DNA from: CAVUWL01 sp963787415
Lineage (GTDB): Bacteria; Actinomycetota; Thermoleophilia; Solirubrobacterales; 70-9
Length of the DNA stretch: 64,000 nt
Reading direction: 5' to 3'
NCBI GenBank assembly: GCA_963787415.1
Contig: CAWBCO010000007.1
Coordinates: 124,001 to 188,000, forward strand
This document shows positions 14,989 through 23,712 of this stretch, in pieces (within the stretch, counting starts at the first letter, position 1; every line of letters begins with the position of its first letter). The notes under the pieces are model-generated. The model was given only the letters and a program-made list of their open reading frames with translations, did no database searches and was not told the origin of the DNA. The position numbers and the translations under genes were made by a program.

Positions 14989-16411
14989 CGACCTCCAGCC
15001 GAATTTCTTTGCCGCGGAGCTTGGTGCCATCGAGGAACTCGACCGCGCGGTCGGCTTGATCGTGGTCTAGCTCGACGAAGGAGAAGCGCTCAAGGACGCG
15101 GACCGAGTCGATTTTCTCCTCGGGGATCACGGCGCCCTCGCGCAGAGCCCAACGCAGATCCTCCTCGCTGATTCCACTGCGCTTCCCGCGGTTGACGAAG
15201 AGCTTGGTGCTGCCCTCGGCGGCCGTCGTCTCAGGGGATCGGGCGTCCTTGCTTTCACGGCGTTCGCGTCGGCGCGGCCGTGGAGCATGCTCGAGGCGCT
15301 CCTCGGGGGTCTCCCACTCCCCGATCGTGGTCTTCACGTCGCGCTCGATGCGGGCGATCTCCTCGCGCTGGGCGGGCGTCACAAAGGTGATGGCACGACC
15401 CGTGCGGCCGACCCTTCCTGTGCGTCCGATGCGGTGCACGTAGACCTCGGAGGAGTCGGGGACGTCGTAGTTGATGACGTGCGTCACGTGCTCGATATCA
15501 AGGCCTCGCGCGGCGATATCCGTTGCAACCAAAAGCCGCACCCGGTGATCCTTGAAGGCGATCATCACCCCGTCGCGCGAGCCCTGACTCATGTCGCCAT
15601 GCAGGGCTTTTACGTCCAGTCCTTTGTCCTTCAGCGTCTTCTCCAACTTCGAAGCGCCGATTTTCGTACGGCAGAAGATGATCGCCTGCTCGGGTTCCTC
15701 GATCCTCAAAAGCTCCACCAGCCGAGCCGCCTTATCCTTGGCAGCCACCTCGACAAATGCCTGCGCGATGGCATCGACGGTGAGCGTCTTGGGGGTGATG
15801 CGGATCATCGTCGGGTCATACATATAGCCCTCGGCTAGGCGCTGGACCGGCGGCGGCATCGTCGCCGAGAAGAGCGCTGTCTGGCGACCGCTTGGGCACA
15901 TCCGCAGTATTTTCTCGACGTCCTCGATAAAGCCAAGGTCGAGCATCTCATCGGCCTCATCGAGTACCACGTAGCGAGCGGCGGTGAGCACCAGCGAGCG
16001 GCGCGACATCAGGTCCATCATCCGACCAACCGTGGCGACTACGACCTGGGCACCGGCGCGCAACTGCGCTTGCTGGGAGCGAATCGGGGCGCCGCCGAAG
16101 ACGGCGACGATCTCAACGTCAAGGTGCTCGGCGTAGGCTCGCAGTGCCTGGGTCACCTGAATGCAGAGCTCTCGTGTCGGGGTGAGGACGACCGCCTGGA
16201 CCTCGTCGTTGGCGGGATCGAGGTACTGCAGCAAGGGCAGGCCGAAGGCGGCCGTCTTGCCGGTCCCCGTCTGCGCCTGGCCGATCACATCATGCCCGCC
16301 GAGCAACTCGGGGATCGCCTGTTCTTGGATTGCGGTCGGCTCCTCGAAACCGAGCTCCTCCAGGGCCTGTTGGATCTCCGCCGAGAGCCCGAGGCCCTTG
16401 AAGGCGGTCAC
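14978..16411 (-). CDS. deaD: DEAD-box RNA helicase with DbpA-type RNA-binding domain
   Basis: A 477-residue ATP-dependent RNA helicase. The Q motif is FEEPTAIQEQAIPEL (about 24-38), Walker A is AQTGTGKTAAFG, Ia is PTRELCIQV, II is VVLDEADEMLDLG, and III is SATMP. The second RecA domain has IIFCRTK, ALHGDM, LVATDIAARGLDI and YVHRIGRTGRVGR (VI). A basic linker (ARPRRRERRESK-like) leads to a C-terminal RRM-like DbpA domain (about 405-477), as in DeaD/CsdA and CshA-type helicases involved in ribosome assembly and cold adaptation. It overlaps the stop of the quinone-reductase gene by 4 bases (ATGA), which suggests coupled translation. Confidence 0.95.
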   Translation of the reverse strand: MTAFKGLGLSAEIQQALEELGFEEPTAIQEQAIPELLGGHDVIGQAQTGTGKTAAFGLPLLQYLDPANDEVQAVVLTPTRELCIQVTQALRAYAEHLDVEIVAVFGGAPIRSQQAQLRAGAQVVVATVGRMMDLMSRRSLVLTAARYVVLDEADEMLDLGFIEDVEKILRMCPSGRQTALFSATMPPPVQRLAEGYMYDPTMIRITPKTLTVDAIAQAFVEVAAKDKAARLVELLRIEEPEQAIIFCRTKIGASKLEKTLKDKGLDVKALHGDMSQGSRDGVMIAFKDHRVRLLVATDIAARGLDIEHVTHVINYDVPDSSEVYVHRIGRTGRVGRTGRAITFVTPAQREEIARIERDVKTTIGEWETPEERLEHAPRPRRRERRESKDARSPETTAAEGSTKLFVNRGKRSGISEEDLRWALREGAVIPEEKIDSVRVLERFSFVELDHDQADRAVEFLDGTKLRGKEIRLEVAKK

Positions 16412-17355
16412 AGGAGCGGATCCAGCAGAAGCTTGCCGGCGCTGCGGCGAGCGATCAGATCCTGATGGGCTCGCGCCGCCTCTGAGAGCGGGTAGACGCC
16501 ACCGATCGTCACCTCAAGCTCGCCGGCCGCGACCGCCCCGAACAGCTCGCCGATCATCGAGGCGATCAGCTCTGGGCGCGAGAGCAGGTGAATCAACCAG
16601 AAACCGATAACCGACTTGGAGCCGCGCAGCAGGGCAGCAGTCGAGACCTGGCGCTGCTCACGCGAGGCGATGCCAAAGACGACCAACCTGCCCAAAGGCG
16701 CCAGCACCGCGAGCTCGGCGTCAAAGGCCTCGCCGCCGCTCATGTGCAAGATCGCGTCGACCTTCTCGCCCCCGTTGGCCTCGAGGATCGCCGCTCCCAG
16801 GTCCCCGGCTCGGGAATCAACCGCAGCATCTGCCCCAAGGCGCTTGACCAGCGCCCGCTTCTCCTCACTTGATGCGAGACCAATCACCCGGGCGCCGGCG
16901 CGCTTTGCAAGTTGCACCGAGAGGCCGCCTGTTCCACCGGCGGCGGCCTCCACCACGACCGCCTCACCGGGCTTGACTCTCGCGCACTGCCCGACCAGGG
17001 CCATCGCGGTGAGACCCCCGAGCAGCAACGCCGCTGCTTGGTCGTCATCGACCTGATCGGGAATCGGGATCAGGCTCGCCTCCTCAACGGCGACCCTCTC
17101 CGCGTAACCACCGTTCATCAACAGAGCCGCGACGCGGCGACCGTCGGGGGTGCGACCGCTTACCTCGGCGCCGGGGATCAAGGGCAGCACCTGTTTTGCC
17201 AGGTAGTCATTTCGGGTCGCATGCGTGTCGGCGAAGTTGATCCCGCACCGCGCCACGTCGACCACCACCTGGCCAGCGCCTGGCAGCGGGTCCTCGAGCT
17301 CGCGGTAGGCGAGCACCTCGGGGCCGCCGAACTCCTCAATCTGAATCGCTTTCAT
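16408..17355 (-). CDS. Zinc-independent quinone oxidoreductase (MDR superfamily)
   Basis: A 315-residue NADPH-dependent reductase, starting at MKAIQIEEFGGPEVL (17355); an ATG at 17379 would add 8 residues. The GroES-like N-domain has YRELEDPLPGAGQVVVDV and a CGINFADTHATRNDY segment without the structural-zinc cysteines. The Rossmann domain has VVVEAAAGGTGGLSVQLAKRAGARVIGLASS (nucleotide-binding motif about 138-168). Family enzymes reduce quinones or alpha,beta-unsaturated carbonyls; the true substrate is not apparent. It is followed directly by the DEAD-box helicase gene (4-base overlap). Divergent from the PfkB gene with 43 bases between the starts, which must contain both promoters. Confidence 0.9.
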   Translation of the reverse strand: MKAIQIEEFGGPEVLAYRELEDPLPGAGQVVVDVARCGINFADTHATRNDYLAKQVLPLIPGAEVSGRTPDGRRVAALLMNGGYAERVAVEEASLIPIPDQVDDDQAAALLLGGLTAMALVGQCARVKPGEAVVVEAAAGGTGGLSVQLAKRAGARVIGLASSEEKRALVKRLGADAAVDSRAGDLGAAILEANGGEKVDAILHMSGGEAFDAELAVLAPLGRLVVFGIASREQRQVSTAALLRGSKSVIGFWLIHLLSRPELIASMIGELFGAVAAGELEVTIGGVYPLSEAARAHQDLIARRSAGKLLLDPLL

Positions 17356-17398
17356 CGGCCGCGGAGTCTCGCAGGACAAGCACTAAGCTGCCGTGCCG

Positions 17399-18328
17399 AT
17401 GACGCTCACGGTAGTCGGATCAATCGCCTTTGACTCGGTCAAGACTCCCTTCGGGGAACGCGAGCGGATGCTCGGCGGCACCGCCGTGCACTTTTCTCTG
17501 GCGGCCAGCTTCTTCACCGAGGTACGCCCGGTCGGGCCGGTCGGTGAGGACTTCGGCGCGGCCGAGTTCGAGGTCTTGGAGCGTCACGGCGTCCTCACCG
17601 AGGACATCGAGAAGATCGAGGGCGGGAAATCATTCTTCTGGCGCGGTCGTTATGAGTACGACCTCAATGTCGCCCATACCGAAGACACCCAGTTAAACGT
17701 CTTCGGCGAGTTCGAACCGAAGCTGTCTGAGGCCTCCAAGGCCGCCGACGTTCTCTTCCTCGCCAATATCCAGCCAGAGTTGCAGCGCCAGGTCCGCGCC
17801 CAATGCGGCGCTCTGCGCTTCAGTGCCCTGGACTCGATGAATCTGTGGATCGAGACCGCCAGAGACTCGTTGCTGACTGCGATCGGCGAGGTTGAGTGCG
17901 TGATCGTCAACGACGCCGAGATCCGCCAGCTGACCGGTGAGTCAAACCTGGCACGAGCCGCCCACGCGGTGATGGCTCGAGGGCCTCGGGCGGTCGTCGC
18001 CAAGCAGGGCGAGTACGGCGCGGCGCTGTTCACCGAGAAGGGGTTCTTCGCCCTCCCGGGCTTCCCACTGGAGGACGTGCGCGACCCGACCGGCGCCGGC
18101 GACAGCTTCGCTGGCGGCTTCCTTGGCTACCTCGACAGCCACGACGGAGAGATCGACCAGGCGACCCTGCGCCTCGCGATGGGCTACGGCACCGTCCTTG
18201 CCTCCTTCAACGTCGAGCAGTTCGGCACCGAGCGGGTCGCCGCCCTGAGTCGCGACGAGATCGATCAGCGGCTGGTGAGGCTGCACGAGATGACCCAGTT
18301 CGAGCCACTGCCGGCGACGGCGGAGTAG
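17399..18328 (+). CDS. PfkB/ribokinase-family sugar kinase
   Basis: A 309-residue kinase of the ribokinase superfamily. The glycine-rich N-terminal motif is GTAVHFSLAASFF (about 26-38), and the C-terminal signature DPTGAGDSFAGGFLGYL (about 228-244) contains the catalytic Asp and anion-hole residues (GAGD). The substrate-specifying regions are not known to me, so the target (sugar, nucleoside or adenosine-like) is left open. An inner segment, LDSMNLWIETARDSLL, and VIVNDAEIRQLTGE fit the family fold. The ATG at 17399 is preferred over an overlapping GTG at 17393. It precedes the citrate synthase gene by 89 bases. Confidence 0.92.
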   Translation: MTLTVVGSIAFDSVKTPFGERERMLGGTAVHFSLAASFFTEVRPVGPVGEDFGAAEFEVLERHGVLTEDIEKIEGGKSFFWRGRYEYDLNVAHTEDTQLNVFGEFEPKLSEASKAADVLFLANIQPELQRQVRAQCGALRFSALDSMNLWIETARDSLLTAIGEVECVIVNDAEIRQLTGESNLARAAHAVMARGPRAVVAKQGEYGAALFTEKGFFALPGFPLEDVRDPTGAGDSFAGGFLGYLDSHDGEIDQATLRLAMGYGTVLASFNVEQFGTERVAALSRDEIDQRLVRLHEMTQFEPLPATAE

Positions 18329-18417
18329 CGACCCCGGCGTTCCCCATTGAGCAACAGGCCGCGCGATCTGAACTGCGATACTGGCAACTCCAGCAAAGAC
18401 CAGCTCGAGGAGGGGTG

Positions 18418-19818
18418 ATGGCCACCGAGCAACAGATCAGAAACGCAAGCGCCGCGGGTGCCGACAGCGCCGATTCGCAGTCACTGACCGTCACCGACAA
18501 CCGCACAGGCAAGACCTATGAGCTGCCGATTGTCGACGAAACGGTGCGCGGGATTGACCTGCGCCAGATCAAGGTCTCCGAGCAAGATTTTGGGCTGATG
18601 TCCTATGACCCGGCCTTCACCAACACGGCGTCGTGCCGCTCGGCGATCACCTACATCGACGGCGAGGCGGGAATCCTCGAACACCGCGGCTACTCGATCG
18701 AGCAGCTCTGCGAGCGCTCCAACTTCCTCGAGGTCGCCTACCTGCTGATCTTCGGCGAGCTGCCGACCGGGCCACAGTTGGACCGCTGGGCCTATGACAT
18801 CACCCACCACACCTTCGTCCACGAGGATCTCAAGCAGCTCTTTGAGGGCTTCCGCTACGACGCCCACCCGATGGGGATGCTGCTCTCGGGGGTCGGTGCA
18901 CTCTCGACCTTCTATCCCGATGCCAAGCAGATCGGCGACCCCGAAGAGCGCTACATGGCGGCGGTGCGGCTAATCGCCAAGGTGCCGACCCTCGCCGCCT
19001 TCTCCTATCGCCACAACATGGGCCTGCCCTACGTCTACCCCGACAACGACCTCAAGTTCGCCGAGAACTTCCTCTCGATGATGTTCAAGAAGACCGAGAT
19101 GCAGTTCAAGCCAGACCCGCGCCTGGCGCGGGCCCTCGACGTGCTTTTCATCCTCCACGCCGACCATGAACAGAACTGCTCGACCAACGCGGTACGCGGC
19201 GTCGGCTCCTCCGACGTTGATCCCTACTCTGCCGTTGCGGCGGGGGTTGCAGCACTCTACGGGCCACTGCATGGAGGCGCCAACGAGGCGGTACTGCGAA
19301 TGCTGCGCCGGATCGAGAACCCCGCCAACGTTCCCGATTTCCTCGAGCGGGTGAAGGGCCGTGAGGAGAAACTGATGGGGTTCGGACACCGCGTTTATAA
19401 GAACTACGATCCGCGGGCGCGGATCATCCAGCAGCATATGGATGAGGTATTTGAGGCGACCGAGTACAACTCGCTGGTCGAGATCGCCCGCGAGCTAGAG
19501 AAGCGCGCCCTCGATGACGATTACTTCACTTCTCGCAAGCTCTACCCAAACGTCGACTTCTACTCGGGAATAATCTATGAGGCACTTGAGATCCCGGCCG
19601 AGATGTTCACCGTGATCTTTGCCATTCCACGTACCGCGGGATGGGTTTCGCAGTGGATGGAGATGCAGGAAGACCCGGAGAAGAAAATCGCACGGCCGCG
19701 ACAGATCTACACCGGCGAGCGCGAGCGCGAGTACGTGTCGGTCGCAGATCGCGAGGGACCCGAGAAGATCATCGGTCCGCCAGCCCGCCGGCCCAAACGG
19801 CCTCGCCGGGGAGCATGA
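18418..19818 (+). CDS. gltA: Citrate synthase
   Basis: A 466-residue type II/large citrate synthase that condenses acetyl-CoA with oxaloacetate, the entry of the TCA cycle. The catalytic His regions are LHADHEQNCSTNAVRGVGSS (about 241-260; His and Asp/Glu) and GPLHGGANEAVLRML (about 279-293), and MGFGHRVYKNYDPRARII (about 319-336) is the conserved CoA/citrate region; VDFYSGIIYEAL (active-site Asp) follows. AAGGAG-like AGGAGGGG precedes the start, and GTG at 18415 or ATG at 18418 are both possible. The basic C-terminal tail (PARRPKRPRRGA) is unusual but short. Two small unknown genes follow on the same strand. Confidence 0.96.
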   Translation: MATEQQIRNASAAGADSADSQSLTVTDNRTGKTYELPIVDETVRGIDLRQIKVSEQDFGLMSYDPAFTNTASCRSAITYIDGEAGILEHRGYSIEQLCERSNFLEVAYLLIFGELPTGPQLDRWAYDITHHTFVHEDLKQLFEGFRYDAHPMGMLLSGVGALSTFYPDAKQIGDPEERYMAAVRLIAKVPTLAAFSYRHNMGLPYVYPDNDLKFAENFLSMMFKKTEMQFKPDPRLARALDVLFILHADHEQNCSTNAVRGVGSSDVDPYSAVAAGVAALYGPLHGGANEAVLRMLRRIENPANVPDFLERVKGREEKLMGFGHRVYKNYDPRARIIQQHMDEVFEATEYNSLVEIARELEKRALDDDYFTSRKLYPNVDFYSGIIYEALEIPAEMFTVIFAIPRTAGWVSQWMEMQEDPEKKIARPRQIYTGEREREYVSVADREGPEKIIGPPARRPKRPRRGA

Positions 19819-19842
19819 TCTTCGACGCATACGCGGCCCGCC

Positions 19843-20196
19843 GTGCCACCGTGGAAGCTGACCATACGCCACGCCTCTGAGGTCGAGCATCTGCAGTTCG
19901 ACGATCTCGACGCTGCGATCGCGGCGATGAGAGACAGAGCGGAGTCGATCCGCCGGGAGGGGCCGCTAGCAGCCTCCTCTGCCCTGCGCGAGTTTGCCCC
20001 CGAGGACCAGGTTCACGCCCGCCTACAGATCAGCGGTAGGGGGGTGCTGCGCAAGCCGAGAGCAGGCATCGACGTCAGGGGCGACGGCAGCCTCGTCGCC
20101 TTTCGGGGGGCGCTGATGCGCGAGGAGCTGCAGCCACCCGCCGCGGGGACCCCATTTGAGGCGGTTCGCGAGAGCCTGGCGGGCCCGACGCGATGA
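19843..20196 (+). CDS. Small unknown protein, coupled with the next gene
   Basis: A 117-residue protein, starting at the GTG at 19843 (read as MPPWKLTIRH). It is a mixed alpha/beta, charged protein with no signal peptide: WKLTIRHASEVEHLQFDDLDAAIAAM, then a second part with QVHARLQISGRGVLRKPRAGIDVRGDG. The latter looks like two beta strands with a glycine turn. I do not recognise the family. Its stop overlaps the start of the following gene by 4 bases (ATGA), so the two are translated together and their products may be partners. It starts 25 bases after the citrate synthase stop. Confidence 0.7.
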   Translation: MPPWKLTIRHASEVEHLQFDDLDAAIAAMRDRAESIRREGPLAASSALREFAPEDQVHARLQISGRGVLRKPRAGIDVRGDGSLVAFRGALMREELQPPAAGTPFEAVRESLAGPTR

Positions 20197-20513
20197 GCGC
20201 TGAGTCGAGCACCGAGATCCCAAAGGGCAGCTATGCCGCGGGGCGCCGGATCGGGCTCCCGCGGGGCGCCGAGCCCCCCTTCGCGGTGTTCATCAATGGG
20301 GTCGAGCAAAGCGAGGGTGCCGATTACCGGGTTAGCGCTGGTGAGATCGTCTTTACCCGGCCGATCATCAAGGAGAAGGTGGGCACCGGTCGCTGGCTCG
20401 CGATGTACCTGGGCCTCTTCGGTACCTACCGCAAGAACGAGACCGTTGATCTGCAGTTCGTCCGCGACGGCAAAACCAGGTTGGCCGATGATCTATCGGT
20501 GAAGCCCGACTAG
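20193..20513 (+). CDS. Small unknown protein resembling a beta-rich repeat unit
   Basis: A 106-residue protein overlapping the previous gene by ATGA. It contains PFAVFINGVEQSEGADYRVS followed by AGEIVFTRPIIKEKVGTG, which has the pattern (FINGVxQxxGxDYxVxxxxIxF) of small beta-hairpin modules known from phage-tail or adhesion proteins; I do not claim a phage origin. A short segment RWLAMYLGLFGTYRKNETVDLQFV follows. There is no signal peptide. Function is unknown. It is convergent with the prenyltransferase gene, with only 3 bases between stops. Confidence 0.7.
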   Translation: MSAESSTEIPKGSYAAGRRIGLPRGAEPPFAVFINGVEQSEGADYRVSAGEIVFTRPIIKEKVGTGRWLAMYLGLFGTYRKNETVDLQFVRDGKTRLADDLSVKPD

Positions 20514-20516
20514 GGG

Positions 20517-21491
20517 CTAGCGGAACACGTAGAGGAGGAGGAAGGCGATCAGCACAAAGCTGGCGCCTCCGGCGATCATCCCCTTGTCCTCGGCGACAAT
20601 CGCGGCAGTTGAGCGCTCGTCGGAGCGATCATAGATTAGGTAGAGGTAGCGAAAGACGCAGTAGATCAGTGAGGGGATGGTGAGCATCATGCGGCTCCCG
20701 ATCAGGGGGGAGTGAACGGTGTAGATCGCGTAGCTGATCACCGTGCCGGTGGTGACCAGCGAGACCATCTGGTCCAGGAAGGGAAGCGAGTAATGCTCGA
20801 GGACGGGGCGGCTGGCGGTCCCCTGGTGCAGCTCGGAGACCGCCTCCTGGCGGCGCTTGGTGACGCCGAGGAAGAGGGCGAGCATGCCGGTGCACAGGAT
20901 CAGCCACTCCGAGGCGTGTGCGCCGACGGCGCTGGCGCCGGCAGCCACCCGCAAGATGAAGAGCCCGGCCAAGGTCATCACATCGACGATCACCACCTGC
21001 TTGAGCCCGAAACTGTAGGCGAGCTGCGCGATGCCGTAGCCGACCACCATCAGCCCAACCTGCCAATTGATCGCTGCGAAGGCGAGGCCAATGGCCACCA
21101 CGGCGAGCAGTGGCGCGATCGTCATCGCGACCCGCTCTGAGAGCTCACCAGCCGCCAGCGGACGCAGACGCTTCTTCGGGTGGCGGCGGTCGAGTTCGAC
21201 GTCAACGAGGTCATTGACGTAGTAGCCGGCGCTTGATATCAGGCAGAAGGAGATAAAGGCGAGCATCGCCTCGAGGACATCGTGGGGATGGTTGAACTTG
21301 CCTGAGTAGAGCAGCCCTGCAAAGACGAAAACGTTCTTGATCCACTCGTGCGGGCGCCCGGTCTTGATCGCTGCCTGCAGGGGCGAGCGACGGGGCGCAT
21401 CCCGCTCCGCGGAGGCAGGCCCGGTCCTGGCTGGGACGCTCGGGTGTTCCGAAGTGATGGTTTCCACGTGGACAGAAACGGGCAAGCGCAT
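20517..21491 (-). CDS. UbiA-family prenyltransferase, decaprenyl-phosphate phosphoribosyltransferase-like
   Basis: A 324-residue polytopic membrane enzyme. RPHEWIKNVFVFAGLLYSG (about 45-63), YYVNDLVDVELDRRHPKKRLRPLAAG (first Asp-rich motif, NDxxDxxxDxxHPxKxxRPxAxG) and YSFGLKQVVIVDVMTLAGLFILR are typical of DPPR synthase (Rv3806c type). That enzyme joins PRPP to decaprenyl phosphate, the route to the arabinose/ribose donor for cell-envelope polysaccharides. Nine or so membrane helices are visible. An in-frame ATG at 21572 would overlap the kinase gene; the ATG at 21491 is preferred. The DPPR role is inferred from the motifs; other UbiA substrates remain possible. Confidence 0.88.
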   Translation of the reverse strand: MRLPVSVHVETITSEHPSVPARTGPASAERDAPRRSPLQAAIKTGRPHEWIKNVFVFAGLLYSGKFNHPHDVLEAMLAFISFCLISSAGYYVNDLVDVELDRRHPKKRLRPLAAGELSERVAMTIAPLLAVVAIGLAFAAINWQVGLMVVGYGIAQLAYSFGLKQVVIVDVMTLAGLFILRVAAGASAVGAHASEWLILCTGMLALFLGVTKRRQEAVSELHQGTASRPVLEHYSLPFLDQMVSLVTTGTVISYAIYTVHSPLIGSRMMLTIPSLIYCVFRYLYLIYDRSDERSTAAIVAEDKGMIAGGASFVLIAFLLLYVFR

Positions 21492-21543
21492 AACCCGCAG
21501 TGACGGAGAGCTGCAGTCGCGACAGGGTATCGCCGCGGCGCTC

Positions 21544-22956
21544 TCAACCCTCCTCGCGCGGCCGGGACGCAACGCCTCCGGCAGCCTCGGGCAGGCGCAC
21601 GGTGAAGCGAGCGCCGCCCTGGGGCGCCTCCGCGACCGAGGCGCGCCCGCCCATCGCTTCGGTCAGCTCGCGAACTATCGCAAGCCCGAGTCCGGCTCCC
21701 TCGACTGAGCCCCGGCCTGAACGCATGCGAAGGTGAAAGCGCTCAAATGCCCGCGGCATATCCTCCACGGGCACGCCCGGGCCCCGGTCGCTGACCTCGA
21801 TCAACCCCGGCGCCACCGCCACGGTCACCGTCTCCCCCTCGGGGCTGACCCGGATCGCGTTCTCGAGCAGATTTGAGACAACCTGCAGGGCGCGACCGTG
21901 GTCTGCGCTGGCCAGAGCCGTCCCGCCCTGGACCGTGACCCTGACGCCCGCCTGCTGAGCTCGTGGGCGCAGCCGCTCCTCAGCTTCGCGGGCGACCGCA
22001 GCCAAATCGACGGGCTCGCGCCTGACCTCCAGCACCCCCTGGCGCAGGCGCGCCAGGGCGAGCAGGTCCCCGACCATCCGCTCCAGCCTCCCAGCCTCCC
22101 GTCCGATCACCCCCGCTGCCTGACGGGACTCAACCGTGCCGTCCTCTATCCCCTCCGCGTAACCACGGATCGAGGTCAGGGGAGTGCGCAGGTCATGGGA
22201 AACCGAGAGCAGCACCGCGCGCTCGGCGTCGCGAGCCTGGGTGAGCTGCGCCGCCATCTGGTTAAAGGCCTCAGCCAGCTCATCGAGCTCTTCGGTTCCC
22301 TCTGGTGGTACCGACTCCGGCCGGCGACCGGCGGCAAGCTCGCCGGCGGCGAGGACCAGTCTGCGAAGCGGCTTGGTGAGGCTCCTTGAGAGCATCGCCG
22401 CGACCGCTGCGGCGACCAGAGCGGCGACCCCGCTGGCGATCAGAAGCGCTGAGAGATAGCGGCTGAAATCTCCGCCTGAGACGACGTCGGGACGGGTCAA
22501 AAGGACGTAGGAGCGCCCGACGCGCCGCGCCGCAAAGATCTGGCTGCGGCCATCGATCTGCGCCGTCCCATTTGCCGCGCCGCTCTCGCGCAGCTGAACA
22601 AGCGCCGCCGGGGGCAGGGTATTGGCGATGGCAGCCTCGCCGAGAATTTCGACCGGACCCGGTTCGCCCGCGGCGCCGCGAGGAGGCGGGCCATGCGCTG
22701 GTGCAGCGCCGGGTGCCTGGATCCCGAGCGGGGCGCCAGGCGGGGGCGCGGCGGCGGCGCGTAGGTGGCTGGCGCTGCCCGCCGGCAGGCGCTCGAGCTG
22801 GGCTGAGAATGCATTTGCCTGGTGTTCGAGATCGAGACGGATCGTGTCGCGGACGGCATTCTTGGTCAGCACCACACCAAGCGCCAGCGACGCGCCGACC
22901 GCGAGCAACACCGTGCCCAGGATGGCGATGAAAAGACGGGTGCGCAAGGAGCGCAT
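21544..22956 (-). CDS. Membrane sensor histidine kinase, partner of the OmpR-type regulator
   Basis: A 470-residue kinase with two transmembrane helices: TRLFIAILGTVLLAVGASLALGVVLT near the N-terminus and YLSALLIASGVAALVAAAVAAML (about 166-188). Between them is a Pro/Ala/Gly-rich extracytoplasmic part and a segment FAARRVGRSYVLLTRPD. HAMP and DHp follow, with LLSVSHDLRTPLTSIRGYAEG (catalytic His about 255). The ATPase has NLLENAIRVS, VSDRGPGVP and GAGLGLAIVREL. It is encoded directly after the regulator gene, with a one-base overlap (TGATG). The signal is unknown; the extracytoplasmic region gives no recognisable domain. Confidence 0.93.
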   Translation of the reverse strand: MRSLRTRLFIAILGTVLLAVGASLALGVVLTKNAVRDTIRLDLEHQANAFSAQLERLPAGSASHLRAAAAPPPGAPLGIQAPGAAPAHGPPPRGAAGEPGPVEILGEAAIANTLPPAALVQLRESGAANGTAQIDGRSQIFAARRVGRSYVLLTRPDVVSGGDFSRYLSALLIASGVAALVAAAVAAMLSRSLTKPLRRLVLAAGELAAGRRPESVPPEGTEELDELAEAFNQMAAQLTQARDAERAVLLSVSHDLRTPLTSIRGYAEGIEDGTVESRQAAGVIGREAGRLERMVGDLLALARLRQGVLEVRREPVDLAAVAREAEERLRPRAQQAGVRVTVQGGTALASADHGRALQVVSNLLENAIRVSPEGETVTVAVAPGLIEVSDRGPGVPVEDMPRAFERFHLRMRSGRGSVEGAGLGLAIVRELTEAMGGRASVAEAPQGGARFTVRLPEAAGGVASRPREEG

Positions 22957-23630
22957 CAGGGAACCGCCTTGTAGCCGGCACCGCGCACGGTCTCAACCAG
23001 GTTTGGGCGCCCGAGCTTGCGTCGCAGCTGGGCGACGTGAACGTCGACGGTCCTGGTGCCGCCCGCAAACTCCCCTCGCCAGGCCAGCTCCAGCAGCCGC
23101 TCGCGGCTGAGCACGATCCCCGGATGGGCGAGAAGGGCCGCCAGCAGATCGAACTCACGCGAGGTCAGCTCAACCGGATCTCCGGCGACGGTGACGGTCC
23201 GCCCCGCATACTCGAGCTCGACATCGCCGAGGGTCAGGGCGGCCTCATAGCCCGGCGCCGGGGATCCCGAGGCGCGGCGCAGGATCGCCTTCACCCGAGC
23301 GACCAGCTCCCGCGGCGAGAACGGCTTAACCACGTAATCGTCGGCCCCTGCTTCTAACCCCGCCACCCGGTCAATCTCATCTTCGCGGGCGCTGAGGATG
23401 AGGATCGGCACCCCGGTGCGGCTGCGAAGCCGGCGGCAGACCTCGAAGCCATCGATCCCCGGCAAGCCGATATCGAGCATGACCAAACGCACCGGGTGAC
23501 GGGGTAGCTCCTCAAGTGCCTGTTCCCCGCTTCGCGCCCAGACCACGTTGAACCCCTCGCGAGTCAGATAGGCGCGCACGAGCTCGGCAATCGCCTGCTC
23601 ATCCTCGACGACAAGAACGGCTCCCTTCAC
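22956..23630 (-). CDS. OmpR/PhoB-type response regulator
   Basis: A 224-residue regulator. The receiver domain has VVEDEQAI (D10/E11 pocket), D53 in MLDIGLPG as the phosphorylation site, and K102 in YVVKPFSPREL. The C-terminal winged-helix DNA-binding domain contains VELTSREFDLLAALLAHPG, LSRERLLELAWRGEF, RTVDVHVAQLRRKLG and ETVRGAGYKA. It is followed by the kinase gene (one-base overlap). A strong hairpin (23665-23694) lies upstream, separating it from the exported-protein gene, and an 11-bp-spaced direct repeat at 24290-24308 is a candidate binding site for this type of regulator. Confidence 0.95.
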   Translation of the reverse strand: MKGAVLVVEDEQAIAELVRAYLTREGFNVVWARSGEQALEELPRHPVRLVMLDIGLPGIDGFEVCRRLRSRTGVPILILSAREDEIDRVAGLEAGADDYVVKPFSPRELVARVKAILRRASGSPAPGYEAALTLGDVELEYAGRTVTVAGDPVELTSREFDLLAALLAHPGIVLSRERLLELAWRGEFAGGTRTVDVHVAQLRRKLGRPNLVETVRGAGYKAVP

Positions 23631-23664
23631 CCCCCTAGCCTCTCATTCGCCTTACCGGCGTGCA

Positions 23665-23694
23665 CGCGGGGCGACCACTGACGGTCGCCCCGCG
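23665..23694 (-). terminator. 12-bp hairpin between exported protein and regulator genes
   Basis: CGCGGGGCGACC (23665-23676) pairs perfectly with GGTCGCCCCGCG (23683-23694) across a 6-base loop. It lies 18 bases past the stop of the minus-strand gene at 23713 and before the regulator gene, so it may end or attenuate transcription. No U-tract follows. Confidence 0.65.
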
Positions 23695-23712
23695 AACCTT
23701 GCCTGATCTCGG